From Cladorrhinum sp. PSN259 (taxonomy: Eukaryota > Ascomycota > Sordariomycetes > Sordariales > Podosporaceae), in assembly GCA_033725935.1 (NCBI GenBank), contig MU867060.1, positions 1-64,000 of the forward strand: 64,000 nucleotides of DNA, written 5' to 3'. Each line of letters opens with the position of its first letter. Positions within the stretch are counted from its first letter, which is position 1. Positions 13,037 to 24,072 of the stretch are shown here, in pieces. The notes beneath the pieces are model-generated. The model was given only the letters and a program-made list of their open reading frames with translations. It was not told the origin of the DNA and did no database searches. A program made the position numbers and the translations under genes.

Positions 13037-14355
13037 CTATTGCTTGGGAAGCTCCCCGGGCAAAACATGAATTGCGTTCGGGCCACGGATCATCGTCTGT
13101 CTGTTCTTTCTTTCTTCTCTTTCTTTTTCTGCATTCTCTTTTCTGCCGAGCTCTCAAATACGGCATGGGGGCCTTTCCTACTTCTTTTTTCTTTCACTTG
13201 CTTCCTTTTCCCTACTAAACATATTCATATTTTAAGGAGGCGCCAAGGAAATGATCATAGGAGGCGTCAACAATATTGACGAGGCCTAGCAACATCTGCT
13301 TGAGGTTTACCAATATCGACAGGAGGCCAACAACCTCGACCAAATTCACTTTTTTTATCCGTAAGGAAACGGATATCAACCTATCAATCCAAAATCGGTG
13401 CTGAAAGACGGGGATGCAAGCTATCAAGCATTAAATCGGCGTCAAAGGGAACGGGGAGACATGCTAAGAACAATCATCATCGGGGGGGGGGGGGGTTTCT
13501 TGGTGGGCGAGGGGGGAAGCCGGCGTATGAGGTGGAGGGAATCAATCAAGGAGGAACTTCTTTTTTCTTTTCTTTTATAGTCTGGTATTATAAAGAATAA
13601 TAAGTTCTCCACAGGATTGTCAAGAACCCAACAGCTCCAGTGTTTTTTTGAGGGGGAACTCGAGAGCAGGATGGAGAGATGGAATATGGGGACGTGGAAA
13701 CTGGGACGAACATAACTCCGCTCGCTCTGCAATAAAAAGAGGCCTTTTCTGTGAGGGAGAGGCCGAAAACAGAGGTAAAAAGGAGGCGGGGAGAGTATTT
13801 GCTTGGTTTTGTCTTCTCCTCTCATCCATCAACAATATCCGGGAAGAATGAGTTCATCGACAACAGAAAAACGAAAAAAAGACAAAAGAAAAATGCAAAC
13901 TATTTTGGGGGCAATATGGCTAAGGATCAGGGTTTATCGGGTAGTTAGTATCTTCATTACTTACTCTTAGATACCTCGAAACGTGATAGCAAATGCCCGT
14001 TAAATTCTTCTCGTGGGGTTACCTTCAAGTGTGTGATGTGACGTGGTTTCTTTTTTCAATAGGTGTTGTGTCTGTGATGATGATGATGACGTGTGTGTGA
14101 CTGACTGGGGAGAATGAGAAAGCTCTGAAATAGCTTCAATGACTCGGCACGCGGGCGATCTTAACGTAGCAGCAACAAGGAGTTATCTGAGGAGCAGTAT
14201 AGTGAGAGAAGGGAGCACATCCAGCAAGCCTTGCATGAAAAGGCGGGTGGGGGAATAGCTTCAACAACAGAAAAGCAGGATAAATACTTTTTTACATTCT
14301 AGAATCAGCAGAATGGTGCGCACATTCATTTCTCTCTCTCTTTTCGTCTTCTGTC
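13037..14355. other. Convergent intergenic region with low-complexity tracts
   Basis: This lies between the stops of the F-box gene (plus) and the lysyl-tRNA synthetase gene (minus), so both 3' untranslated regions fall here. It holds TTTCTTTC tracts near 13105-13200, degenerate AGGAGGCGTCAACAA-type repeats at about 13238-13345, a 14-G run at 13482-13495 and a GATGATGATG tract near 14075. No gene is seen. Confidence 0.6.
13482..13495. repeat. 14-bp poly-G run
   Basis: Fourteen consecutive G bases are read on the plus strand in the 3' flank of the F-box gene. The length should be treated as uncertain because homopolymers are often miscounted. Confidence 0.8.
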
Positions 14356-16206
14356 TTACACGTCCACCTTTCCACCTTTTACCTCTCCTTTCCCTTCTTC
14401 TTCTTCTTCTCCCTCAACACCAATCCTAAACTCAACACTCGCATTACTCCCCGCAGCGACCACGTTCCTCAGGTTCCCAAAACTCAAAACATCACTTATT
14501 TTCCTTGTCCCCGAAAAGAGCATCACAAGTCTCTCTACTCCGCAACCCCAACCACCCGTGGGCGGTAATCCGGACCCTAGCGCGTAAACATAAGTCTCGT
14601 CAACCTGGGGGTCGCCTTCATTCTCTCCGTCCAGCTCTCTGGCTTTTAGCTGCTCGATGAATTTGGCTCGCTGAGATAAGGGGTCGTTTTCTTCTTCGTA
14701 CATGTTTGCTAGTTCTCTCCCTCCGATGAACAGTTCTGTCCTGGCCGAGACGATTTGGTTCGTTTGCGGGCAGGTAAATGATTTTGATAGCGGAGACATG
14801 CAGACTGGATGGTGGGTTACGAAGAGCGGCTTCGTGAGGGATAAAGGTTCGATGTAGGTGGACGCAAGGCGGTCGAGAAGTTTGGAGAGGGTGTGTGGGG
14901 TTGGTGAGTCTACGGTGACGGAGTTGGACGAGAGCAGAGAGAGGAGATCGTCGTATGCGGTGGGTGACGAGAGGTCCGGTAATCTGAAGCCAAGTTTAGA
15001 CTCCAGGGTAGGAATGAATTCCGCTTGTTCGAATGGGGACTCGAACTGGGAGAGGTCGATGGGAGGCAGAGAGGTGAGTTTGGATGAGATGAGTGAGTGG
15101 CAGTGGGTTGCTACGCCGCGGAAGAGGGATTCCGTGAGGGTAATGAGGTCGTGCAGGTTGGCGTATGCGTGATAGAATTCGCAGATTGTGAATTCCGGGT
15201 TGTGCGTCTGGTCGATGCCTTCGTTTCTGAAGGCTGGGCCGAGCTCGAAAACCCTGTCGACGCCGCCGACTACCAGGCGCTTGAGCCAGAGTTCTGGAGC
15301 GATGCGGAGGGAGAGGTCCTTCTTGACTGCTTCGCTTGTCGTGATGAAGGGACGGGCAACGGCGCCGCCGGCGGTGCCAGCCAGGATGGGGGTTTGAAAT
15401 TCGAGAAAGTCACGCTCGTGGAAGAAGTCCCGAAGGTAACGGATGATACTAGACCGCATACGGAGAGTATCCGTTGTGCGGCGGCTCACCAACATATCGA
15501 TGTGACGATGGAGCGTCTCCTCAACCTTGAAGGGCTGGGGTACCAGGCTGGGTGTCAAGAGTTGAGGCAGATATGTGGCTTGGATGGAGAGCTCGCCAGT
15601 TGAGGATCGAGTAGCTTTGCCGGTCACAGCTATTACAACGGCACAGGAAAACAATCAGCCATGGGAACACACAAGAAAGCAACGGTCAATGTTTAAGAGA
15701 CCGGAGAAGACGACATGGCTTTTTTCACACGCACAGATGATGTCGCCTCTGTTCAGAAGACGGGCGAGGTTCTTGAACTCTGGGACCGTGGTGCCATCGA
15801 CCAGTTTGCCCAGATTACAGAGTCCCTGGACGTGCTCAAACTCTCCTCTGATATTGAGGAACACAAGCTTAGAACCAGCACGGCGGACCGACTCTACACG
15901 GCCTCGCAGGGTGACCTCTTCCTCTACGACTGTGTCCTTTTGGATATGATCGTACTTGGCCCGGAAATCGGGGATCCGCATGGGCGGCGCGGCAGCATTG
16001 TGCTGGAGACGGGGATACTTGAGAGCATTGGCCTGCTCCAGCTCCTGCTGCCGAGCCAGATGGAAGAATCGCGAGTAGGCGGGGTACGAGTTTTTACTGG
16101 CGACAACGAGCGGCTTTTTCCAGGTGTGCGGCCGCAGGAACTGGAGACTCGGAGTTGACCTCATCGCATCGTCTATCAAAGAGTCTCGAGTTAGCAAGCT
16201 GAACAT
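14356..16206 (-). CDS. msk1: Lysyl-tRNA synthetase, class II, mitochondrial type
   Basis: Exon 1 is 16206-15735 and exon 2 is 15629-14356, with a 105-bp intron (GTGCGT to AATAG). Joining gives GDIISVTGKATRSSTGELSI, the end of the OB-fold anticodon-binding domain, in correct frame. The product is 581 aa. It joins lysine to tRNA-Lys, here most likely in mitochondria: residues 1-60 are rich in Arg, Ser and hydroxyl residues with few acids, as in a presequence, and it resembles yeast Msk1. The class II motif 1 region is near residues 232-245 (FLEFQTPIL). Motif 2 is near 286-309 (FELGPAFRNEG then HNPEFTICEFY). Motif 3 is near 511-529 (GLPPTGGWGCGVERLVMLF). The C-terminus ends in an unusual acidic and Lys/Gly tail. 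A second ATG 15 codons in (MRSTPS) could also be the start. The gene is divergent from tim10. Confidence 0.93.
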
Positions 16207-16757
16207 GATCCAATGGTCTTGCGATTAATCGAGCGTGAGGGAAAGGGTTCAGAGATTTGGCATTTGTGATCAACCACGCCCGAGGGCGTGTCAGTCGCAA
16301 CGGTTCTAAGGTTTAATGCGGTTCATCATAACAAGTATGTCGTCCCGTTCAGAAACAGAAGTTGACAAACTTACAATTTATTTGTGTTGTTGTCGAGAAA
16401 TGCTTTCTCTCTTCCCAAATCTGCAGAGAAAGATGATCAAAAAGTTTTGCAATAGATGTCCCGCCTTTTAACTTTTTAAAGCAGCAGCAGTTGGGGAATT
16501 GGAGCTCGTCCCCACACAATCCGAAGAACACCCGGCGAGTAGTGTAATAAGGTCTTGGCGAAAGCCATACTTGGAAAGGACCCACCATGACGAGCAAAAC
16601 AGATCCTTGTCAGTTTTGTCGGCAACGCTCCCAAGCTGCATCTTATCAATTATTTGAGTGCTTGCCTTGCTTCCAACTGTCTGATTTTATAGCATCACCA
16701 CTTAAACCGCCCACCAACCCCTCCCTTCTTTCCACAGCCCCAAATCAAACCGTCAAA
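16207..16757. promoter_or_regulatory. Divergent promoter of lysyl-tRNA synthetase and tim10
   Basis: 551 bp separate the two start codons. Both products are mitochondrial. The segment includes the leader of tim10, with TCAAAATG at the start codon. I could not identify specific factor sites with confidence. Confidence 0.5.
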
Positions 16758-17091
16758 ATGTTCGGCCTCGGACGTCCTCAACCAACTTCGGCAGAGAAGA
16801 TTGCCGCTATTGAAAACGAGCTGAAGGTCGTCGCCGAGATGCACTCCCGGTACTTAAACATCACCTCTCTCTTTATGTTCGTGTCCTGTTATATACTGAC
16901 AATAATAAAGCATGATCAAGGTTTGCACCTCCAAGTGCATCGACAAGGCCTACCGCGAGGGCGAGCTCAACAAGGGTGAGGGCGTCTGCCTCGACCGGTG
17001 CAGCGCAAAGTTCTTTGAGGCGCACCAGACGATTTCCGAGCAACTGCAGAAGGAGGGTGCCGCAAGAGGGTTCGGTGGGTCGTCGATGTAA
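16758..17091 (+). CDS. tim10: Mitochondrial intermembrane-space chaperone Tim10
   Basis: Exon 1 is 16758-16849 and exon 2 is 16911-17091, giving 90 aa. The twin CX3C motif is complete: Cys36-Cys40 (VCTSKC) and Cys57-Cys61 (VCLDRC), separated by 16 residues, flanked by the conserved VAEMHSRMIKVC and KFFEAHQTISEQ helices. Tim9-Tim10 hexamers carry hydrophobic precursors across the mitochondrial intermembrane space to the TIM22 and SAM complexes. Small Tim proteins have no cleavable presequence and are imported by the Mia40 disulfide relay. The start has a strong TCAAAATG context. The intron donor reads GTACTT, weaker than the usual GTAAGT or GTATGT, but the reading frame and family alignment leave no better choice. 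Length equals the usual Tim10 length. Confidence 0.95.
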
Positions 17092-17606
17092 AGAAAGCAA
17101 GAAGAACCCCAAAAGACCTGCTTGTTTTGAGCTTGGGGGTATGATTGATGTTATTACCCGGGAATATCGAACATAAACGGGCTGTGTACAACAGAAACGA
17201 AAAAAATTGGGATATGGGAAATAGAGAGGGCAATGAAGGGAATGAAGGAAAGAAAGAATATTAATTTGTACCATATCGAATTGCTTGATGGTTACAGGAA
17301 ACGGTTTCGGAATCATATCGGTTGGCTGGGTGGTGACCATGATGATGGAAATGAAGACATCGCTTCTCCTGTTTGTATTGCGCATCTAAGATTACCCATC
17401 TTGGGGGCTGCTTTTATTATTTATTATAGCTGTTCTGTTCTCTCCTATTCTTGTCTCTGTTTCTTCTTGGTGTTTGATGTGAATGCCATGATATCCTGAA
17501 TGCTAAACCCGTCACATCACTTCGATGAAAACCCAAAAGCCATCCATGTATGTATACTCCCAAAACACCGAGCCATAACCATGCTGATAAAACATTAAAA
17601 TGCCCT
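17092..17606. other. Convergent 3' region of tim10 and the Stb6-like gene
   Basis: 515 bp between two stop codons. It is A/T-rich around 17400-17500. Nothing beyond probable 3' untranslated regions is seen. Confidence 0.6.
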
Positions 17607-20377
17607 CTACATTCCGCGCCTCGTAATATTCGGCCCTGCTCCTATCCCAGTCAAGGTTCTCACCAGCCAATGCGCCCAGCTCTCTGTCTCCAGCACTCCC
17701 TTCAACTCATCCGCCCTCCGTTCCAAATCCTCCACCTGCGCTTCAAACTGCGCGACTCCATCTTCCACCTCATTAACTTTGCCTACCAAGGCACCAATCT
17801 CGTATTCAAGCTTCGCGACCAGCGACTCAACGTCCTTGACTGCCTCAGTCAGGCGCGCCCGCTCCCTGCCTACCAGCTCCCCACTGTTGTGCTGCATGCG
17901 TGCGTAAACCTCACTGACAGCATGATACAGCGTCTGTATCTCTTCTTGCTGGAAAGCAAAGATCGAGTCCAGCGTCTCAACCCCCGACAGCTTACCAGAT
18001 ACCCAGGGAGCGAGGTCCGTCTGCATCTGCTTGAGCCGGCAGTATAGTCTGTATGCAAACTCCTCTTGGGATAGCAAGTCCGCGAGGGCAGTATTAGACT
18101 CCGCAACGGCTTCTTCGGGTTCCCCGAGGTCGATTATCTCATGCCATCGGAGCAACGCATCTTCTGCCACGCTGAGTGAGATACGACGAGGGTAACGGGC
18201 ATCATGGAGCGGTCGGTTGACTGGAAGGATCCCATGAATGCTGTGACGCCGTTGAAGAGACAGCATTGGCATATCCGAGTTCCGCTCCGCCGTAACGACT
18301 GGGCCTTCTAAATCCAGGTCGCCTGCTTCAGAACCCGCTGCTGATAGAGTGGTATTGAGAATGTCCTTGCGTAGTTCAGCCAGAAAATCTTTTTCTCCCG
18401 CCATTTTCTGCCCCTCAGTGGGCTCTAGAATTGTCGCGAGTTGACTCTGGCTCGATTGCGCACTCGGGCTCTTGATGCCATCTTCTCCATTTTCTCGGTT
18501 CCTGATGCCGCCAAAGTGTTCTTCTGGCCTCCCTTTCAACAATGCAAGGGCTCTCCCGGGCGCAACGGGACTTGTTAAGGCAGCGGATGTCTGAGCCAAT
18601 GTTGCTATGATGGGACTCGAATACCCGCCCATTGGGTCTGGACTTTCGTCTTTAGACGGCCGACTCACATGACTTCTTAAACCACCTCCCACGGCGTCTC
18701 TGATCCTTCCGAGCCCCGATCGAGCGTCGCTCACCTTTCCTGCTACGCTTTTGAAGACAGTTTTCCGCAAAGCGTCCCTGTCGGCTGTTGGTGTATTCAT
18801 TTCACCCGTCATCGGTGCCGAGTGTGTTAGCTGGGGAGGGGAATATATCGCAGGCGAATCCTCCCTTTTCCTCGCCTCGGACTCGTCTTCTGGGGGCGCA
18901 GACTGTACTCTCCTACCACCGGACTGTGGAGGAGACATCGTCATCTCGTCCTTGAGCTCTTTGCCGAAGGCTGACCCGGATGGCTCATGCCCAGGCTCCT
19001 GGGGGTTTCTCCTTGCCTTTCCGTGCCAAAGCCATTTTGGCCGCTCGCCATATGCCAGACTGATGAATCTTCCCAAGTCGGCTGTCTCAATATCGCCAAT
19101 GTTGGCCTTGTCCCGACCACCCACCATACCGATAACGAGCTCGCCTCTCTTGCCGCCAATCTCGGCCACAGTGGACTTGACTGCCTTTTGAACTCCCCAG
19201 CCGCCATCACCCGCGGCAGCTTTTGCTGTTACGCTGTGTAGCTTTCTCAGGGTTTGTCGATCTAGACGTCGTGTCTTTTCCAGCTTGACGGATTTCTGGA
19301 ATGTACCAATGCCTTTCTTGGTGCTCTCAAGATCAAAAACATCCTTGGCGACAGGTGCACCGGAATAGCTCAGGCGGTTTCTCGCTCCCATTACCGTGCC
19401 GAGCAACGCAGCTAAAGTTGTCGGTCCTAATATACCATCAGTGGGCTCGATGTTGAAATACTCGGATCCAATCTCTGTCCACCAATTGTTGATAGCTGCT
19501 TCAGTGACATCACAGAGCAAACCATCGATGTATTCCTCTTCTAGCAAATCAAAAAGAAATAACGCCATCTGGGCCATCTTAACCAATTCCACCACCGCCT
19601 GACAAAATGGAATCTTTTCATTAGTTTTATACAGTTGTAGAAACTTGGCTTGAGTTGCCGGCGTTGGGTCGGTGAGGGTGAGGCCTGATCTCCCGGAACA
19701 TCCCAGTCGTTTCAAATTTTCGTTCACGATAAACCCCTGGCGGTGCTTCTGAATATCACCATCAGGAACTGCAATAACAGTAAGTGCCGAGGGGAAGCTG
19801 CTCAGGTTGGTGACCATGAGCTCCCCGATCTCTGTTTCCTTGGGCCGCGCATGGTACTGCTGGATGGCATTGAAGTATAATCTCAGTCTCGGTGACCGGT
19901 CTTTTTCTTCTGCGGGTATCTCGAGGACTCCAGTGACTACTGAGTGTTTGGGGTCGGCTGTATAAGTTGCAATTACAAAGGCAGGAGACTTGCGTGAGCA
20001 TGCCCATTGCTCGACGAGGTAGAGTTCGTAGCCGGGTAGCACATGTCTTCGTTTAATGACTGTCACTGAGGGATCGTCTTCGAGAAACCTGAGCAACCGT
20101 TATATCAGCAAGCCGTGCAGTTGAGATGAAAGGTTATGGAAGTGGCTCACTTGAAAGCAATCGGATCTGGGAGAGCCACACGACGTCGGCCTGAGGCTGG
20201 AGGGGCATTCAAGGAGGCTTCAGCCGCAACCGCAGCGCCATCTTGGGCTTCTGGCACCGCTGCTGCCGGCTGTTTGGGAGTTCGATGGGATAGTGTCCGG
20301 GCCAGCGTGAGCTCTTCTTCTCGATGTACCCGTGCGTCCAGGCTCGCAGGGAACGGATGAGGAAGTCGCATTGACAT
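17607..20377 (-). CDS. Stb6-like protein (Sin3-binding protein family)
   Basis: Exon 1 is 20377-20151 and exon 2 is 20088-17607, with a 62-bp intron (GTGAGC to CTCAG). The product is 902 aa. After a short basic N-terminus, residues of about 68-420 contain the conserved block of fungal Stb2/Stb6-like proteins: FKFLEDDPSVTVIKRR, LPGYELYLVEQWACSR, then GLTLTDPTPATQAKFLQLY and an INNWWTEIGSEYFNIEP segment. In budding yeast, Stb2 and Stb6 were found as binders of the Sin3 histone-deacetylase scaffold, but their molecular function is little known. The middle (about 430-640) is Ser/Pro-rich and disordered. The last 200 residues are predicted helical with coiled-coil character (TEAVKDVESLVAKLEYE). 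Family assignment rests on remembered block similarity, so treat it as likely rather than certain. The gene is divergent from rmd5. Confidence 0.7.
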
Positions 20378-21186
20378 GGTGGCGGTATTTCGCAGGTGCT
20401 ACGACGACAAGATATGTATTTCGCAAAGGACGGGGACCGTGGCGCCTCAGGGCACTTGACCATGGCACAACATGGAACCAGGCTCAAGCTACCGAGTGGC
20501 AAGTGTTCTACCGCACCATGGGGAGCTCCATCATGGGTTGGAAGAGCGGTGAGGTAGCAGGTACCGGCTAAGAAACCTTGTCCAAGCTTCTCGACAGTGC
20601 AAGTACGATACGTGCGCAAACAAATGGAAGAACCGCACGCTGTGAGATCTGAGACCTGCTGAATCACCTCTCGGACGGCATGTGATGGATTTCCAAGCTT
20701 GTAAAAGACAACCTGGAAGTCAATCAATGTTCCGCCAATGACAGCAGCTGAGACCAACCACAGCTCGCTTCCGGAACTGGAACAACCCCACCATCCCAGT
20801 GCATGGAAGTTGCATGCTTGCTCCAGCGCCGCTCGGACTAATGTCCCGTCAGCGGGGCAGAACGGTGCCACTTGGGTTTGGCGGGTGGACAATTTGGGTA
20901 ATGGGTGACCAAGGTGGGCACCTGGACATGTCAATAGCGGGACATGGCTTGGGGAATTACACAACCACTGACAGCTTTCTTTATTCGACACAGAACCGGC
21001 TGATCAACCGATTGACTAAATTCCTAGTTTTGTATTGCTGGACAAACACACCCTCGAATTCCATCTCTCTCGTCCTTCCGATCGAACGATCGAATAAACA
21101 ACTGTGAATAGATATCCGCGATACATTCAATGCCGAGGCCTCTTTAATTCATCGATACTCTCTCCATTACAAAGACATCACGTCCA
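20378..21186. promoter_or_regulatory. Divergent promoter of the Stb6-like gene and rmd5
   Basis: 809 bp lie between the two start codons. It contains open frames on both strands that look like compositional shadows. A short direct pair CGATCGAACGATCGAATA lies near 21079-21096, just upstream of rmd5. Confidence 0.5.
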
Positions 21187-22491
21187 ATGGCATCCGAAAA
21201 AACAAAGCTGGAAACCCTTCAACGGGACTTCGAAGAGATCAGTAAACTGCCCAGGCTCTCGGCAGCTGCGGAAAATGTCGACAAAATCATCCAGTTGCTC
21301 AGCGCTGCTCGCGAGCAGGTCGCTGGAGCATTGGATACGCATACAGCAAGCCCAACCATGATCAAGCTCCAGAACCCCGTCAAGACAGCGTTTGAATCCA
21401 TAGAAAACGACCTGAAGAAGGCATCAGCATCCCACAAGAAGATAGGCAAGGCGTTGAACGAATCTTTCCCCTTAAAACCGATCCCAACAGATCACGATGC
21501 TATGGCAGACCACATTTCCCTCATAAACCGTGCCATCGCCATGCACCTCCTAAGGGAAGGCCAGTTCTCAGTCGCCTCAACCTTTATCAACGAGGTCCAA
21601 GGGCACAACAAGCGAGAGACGTCCGTCGACGTTGACGATACCATGGATGAGGATGACAACGAATATGTCGATGCAGACGTATCTGCCTCCCCAACCCCGA
21701 GTGACAACTATGACCTATCATCATTACATTCACGCGAGCTCCACAATCACTTTTCCGAAATGTATAGAATATTACAACACCTTAAAACGAAGGATCTTGA
21801 TCCAGCCATAGCGTGGGCAGGGAGGAACTCTGTGGAACTGGAGGCCAGGGGCAGCAACCTCGAGTTCGAACTGAGCAAGTTGAAATACGTCTGGCTGTTC
21901 AAGGGGCCGACTGTCAATGGCGGGCCTAGTGATGACAGCAATGGCTTCCTGGGCGCCTTGTCGTACGCCCGTAAGACCTTCGGCCGGTTTGGTGCGCGCC
22001 ATCTTCCCGAAATACAAAGGCTTGTGTGTGCCATGGTGTACGCCCCAAATCTCTCAGCCTCGCCATACGCAAACACTTTTGCCACCGAGTCCGCCTTTGT
22101 CGATGTCGCCTCGTCATTCACACGTGAGTTCTGCAGCCTGCTGGGTCTTTCGGCTGAGTCACCGCTATACCTAGCCGCCACGGCCGGAGCGCTCGCGCTA
22201 CCGCAGCTCATGAAGTATACCCAAAAGACACGGGCAAAGGGCACCGAATGGACAACGTCCAACGAGCTGGCGTTTGAAACACCTCTTCCGGAGAGCATGC
22301 TCTACCACAGTATTTTTGTCTGTCCAGTTTCGAAAGAACAGACGACAGACGCCAACCCACCCATGATGATTCCTTGTGGGCACGTTCTGGCCAAGGAGAC
22401 ACTAACGAGACTGTGCAAGGGAACACGATTCAAGTGTCCGTACTGCCCGAGTGAGGGCCTGCTCAAGGACGCTAGGCAGATCATCCTCTAG
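21187..22491 (+). CDS. rmd5: GID/CTLH complex RING E3 subunit Rmd5 (Gid2)
   Basis: A single exon encodes 434 aa. Residues of about 90-160 hold a LisH-like helical region. Residues of about 182-240 (SRELHNHFSEMYRILQHL then LEFELSKLKYVWLFKG) form a CTLH domain. The C-terminus is the degenerate RING-Gid domain: Cys379 in FVCPVSKEQ, Cys397 and His399 in IPCGHVLAKE, then Cys417 and Cys420 in FKCPYCPSEG. Rmd5 pairs with Fyv10/Gid9 to form the catalytic core of the GID ubiquitin ligase, which in yeast degrades gluconeogenic enzymes after glucose return. As in other Rmd5 proteins, the RING lacks some standard zinc ligands. An acidic insert (VDVDDTMDEDDNEYVD) at about 145-160 is disordered. The ending RQIIL matches the family end, so the TAG at 22489-22491 is a true stop. 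Confidence 0.92.
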   Translation: MASEKTKLETLQRDFEEISKLPRLSAAAENVDKIIQLLSAAREQVAGALDTHTASPTMIKLQNPVKTAFESIENDLKKASASHKKIGKALNESFPLKPIPTDHDAMADHISLINRAIAMHLLREGQFSVASTFINEVQGHNKRETSVDVDDTMDEDDNEYVDADVSASPTPSDNYDLSSLHSRELHNHFSEMYRILQHLKTKDLDPAIAWAGRNSVELEARGSNLEFELSKLKYVWLFKGPTVNGGPSDDSNGFLGALSYARKTFGRFGARHLPEIQRLVCAMVYAPNLSASPYANTFATESAFVDVASSFTREFCSLLGLSAESPLYLAATAGALALPQLMKYTQKTRAKGTEWTTSNELAFETPLPESMLYHSIFVCPVSKEQTTDANPPMMIPCGHVLAKETLTRLCKGTRFKCPYCPSEGLLKDARQIIL

Positions 22492-22566
22492 GGTAACGGT
22501 GTGTTGCCCGTTGACGATCAGGAGCAGGATATTGAGGGGGGCACACAGGAACAGCCACCAGAACTC

Positions 22567-23169
22567 ATGAGTGCAGAGGATACTTCCAACATTTGGTTGC
22601 CGTCGCCATGGGAGTTGTCCCTAAGCCCGACCATACCGTCGTCCCCCTTGTCAGCTCCCCCCTTTTTCTCGGACACTTTCCCTGATGGGACCTCTCCTAC
22701 CTCTCCCCCGCCTCTTGTGGATCCAGCAGCACTGTCTGATGACGAGCCTGAGCGACGTTCCTCGTTGCCGCCGACACAGCTAGAGAATAATGATACTGAC
22801 GACCAGGAGGATTTGGCTTCTTCTCAGTCTCCTTCAGCAAATTCAACTTCCCTGGCGTTAACTCAATTGGATGTACAGTCGGGAACTACACTCTCAGACA
22901 CGGAACTGGTGGACCTCTTGCTGACTCTTTAGCGGAGCGGGCCGCTATTGAGGACTCAGAGGTTGAGCAGAGGAGGAATCATTAGCGTGTATAGGACTAG
23001 GTCCCCGAGGGAATCATTTTCGTTGGCGTCGAGGAGAGGTAACATGATTACTACATTTTTGAGGGCGCTTGATAACTTGAGTATGGCGGGAGGTTCTAGG
23101 TCAGGGACTGGTGAGGAGGAGCAGGGTGGTGAGGAGCAAGAGCAGGAGGAGGCTCGGGAAGATCCTTAG
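22567..23169 (+). CDS. Possible small Ser/Pro- and Glu-rich protein downstream of rmd5
   Basis: After the rmd5 stop the same frame stays open to TAG at 22930-22932, and again to 23169. An ATG at 22567 (CTCATGAG) begins an acidic, Ser/Pro-rich frame. The stop at 22932 ends a sequence GCTGACTCTTTAG that looks like a branch site plus 3' splice site, and a weak donor GTACAG lies at 22873. Removing this 60-bp candidate intron (22873-22932) joins both parts in frame into 180 aa. There is no recognisable domain. It could equally be the 3' untranslated region of rmd5 with a chance open frame, so confidence is low. Confidence 0.25.
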
Positions 23170-23554
23170 AATTGGGGGCAATGAGCGAACCCCGAAGGTG
23201 TGGCTTTTACCGCTTTTGTTTCGGGATGGTTTTGGAGTATATTGGCGGCATCGTTCGTTTTTCTTTTGCAAGGGCATTATAACGACACCTGGACATACAC
23301 GGACACACTCAACGAAACCAGTTTCAACATTGAAGGGTTTATTTCATTAGGGAAATCGAGATTGGGTATTGGGAAGGGATTATGTTTTTTTATGGCTCTT
23401 TCTTCTTGATACATGGCGTTTCTCTGTATGGTAATGAGCTCATTTAACGTGTGAATGACAGACTCTCATGGAGAGACGATTGCAAAAACGCAACGAGCTC
23501 TCACAGGATTTCTTTCCTATAGTGGTGTTTTCTTTTGGAGAGCCTTGTAGTTTT

Positions 23555-23632
23555 GGTTTTTTCCCTTTTTTTCCTTTTTTTCCTTTTTTTCTTTTTTTTC
23601 CTTTTTTTCCTTTTTTCTCCCTCCTTGTTTAT
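23555..23632. repeat. Homopyrimidine tract, (CCTTTTTTT)n
   Basis: Six to seven imperfect units of CC plus six to eight T give a 78-bp strand-asymmetric tract. Such tracts can adopt triplex structures or be slippage-prone. It lies in non-coding sequence. Confidence 0.85.
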
Positions 23633-24011
23633 TAAGCATTGAAAAGAAGCATTTAACACTGAGCTTCTAATACTTTTCCCTGTTGTAATTTCGTTTGAAG
23701 ACGTAACATACAATGTAGGGTGAATTGTTTTATCACAATTTGTTTTTTCTGGGTCTATGATTAGGTTGTCCTATTTGTTCTGAAGTAGTGTAAGTCGTCA
23801 GTCGGGAGGTTTGGGACCGTCGATACTGTTACTGGTATATTTGGGCTGGAAACAAATCATATTTTCCCTTTACACCAGAGTCTGAGCGCCTGTCTCAAGA
23901 TCTGCCGGCAATACATGCAGATGCGGGTGGGTGGGTGGATGTAGTGGTGGTGTGCACGATAAGCCACGAAAACGAAAATCACATGCCATCCAATGTAAAT
24001 GCAAATGTCTT

Positions 24012-24072
24012 GGGGGGTTGCTGAGAAGAAGAGGGGGGAGAGGGATGGGAGGGGGTGGGAGGGGAGGGGAAG
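24012..24072 (+). repeat. Guanine-rich block, potential G-quadruplex
   Basis: The plus strand from 24031 to 24070 has seven G-runs of three or more (GGGGGG, GGG, GGG, GGGGG, GGG, GGGG, GGGG) separated by one to three bases, preceded by another six-G run near 24012. This exceeds the usual G3+N1-7 quadruplex rule. Folding has not been tested. Confidence 0.7.

Noticed and set aside
20209..20991. 260-aa minus-strand frame overlapping exon 1 of the Stb6-like gene
   Set aside because: It is in another frame from the joined family-like sequence and has a Ser/Cys-rich composition without resemblance.
22489..22503. Stop-codon readthrough of rmd5 (TAG GGT)
   Set aside because: The Rmd5 family ends at this point and the context is not the known TGA CTA readthrough type.
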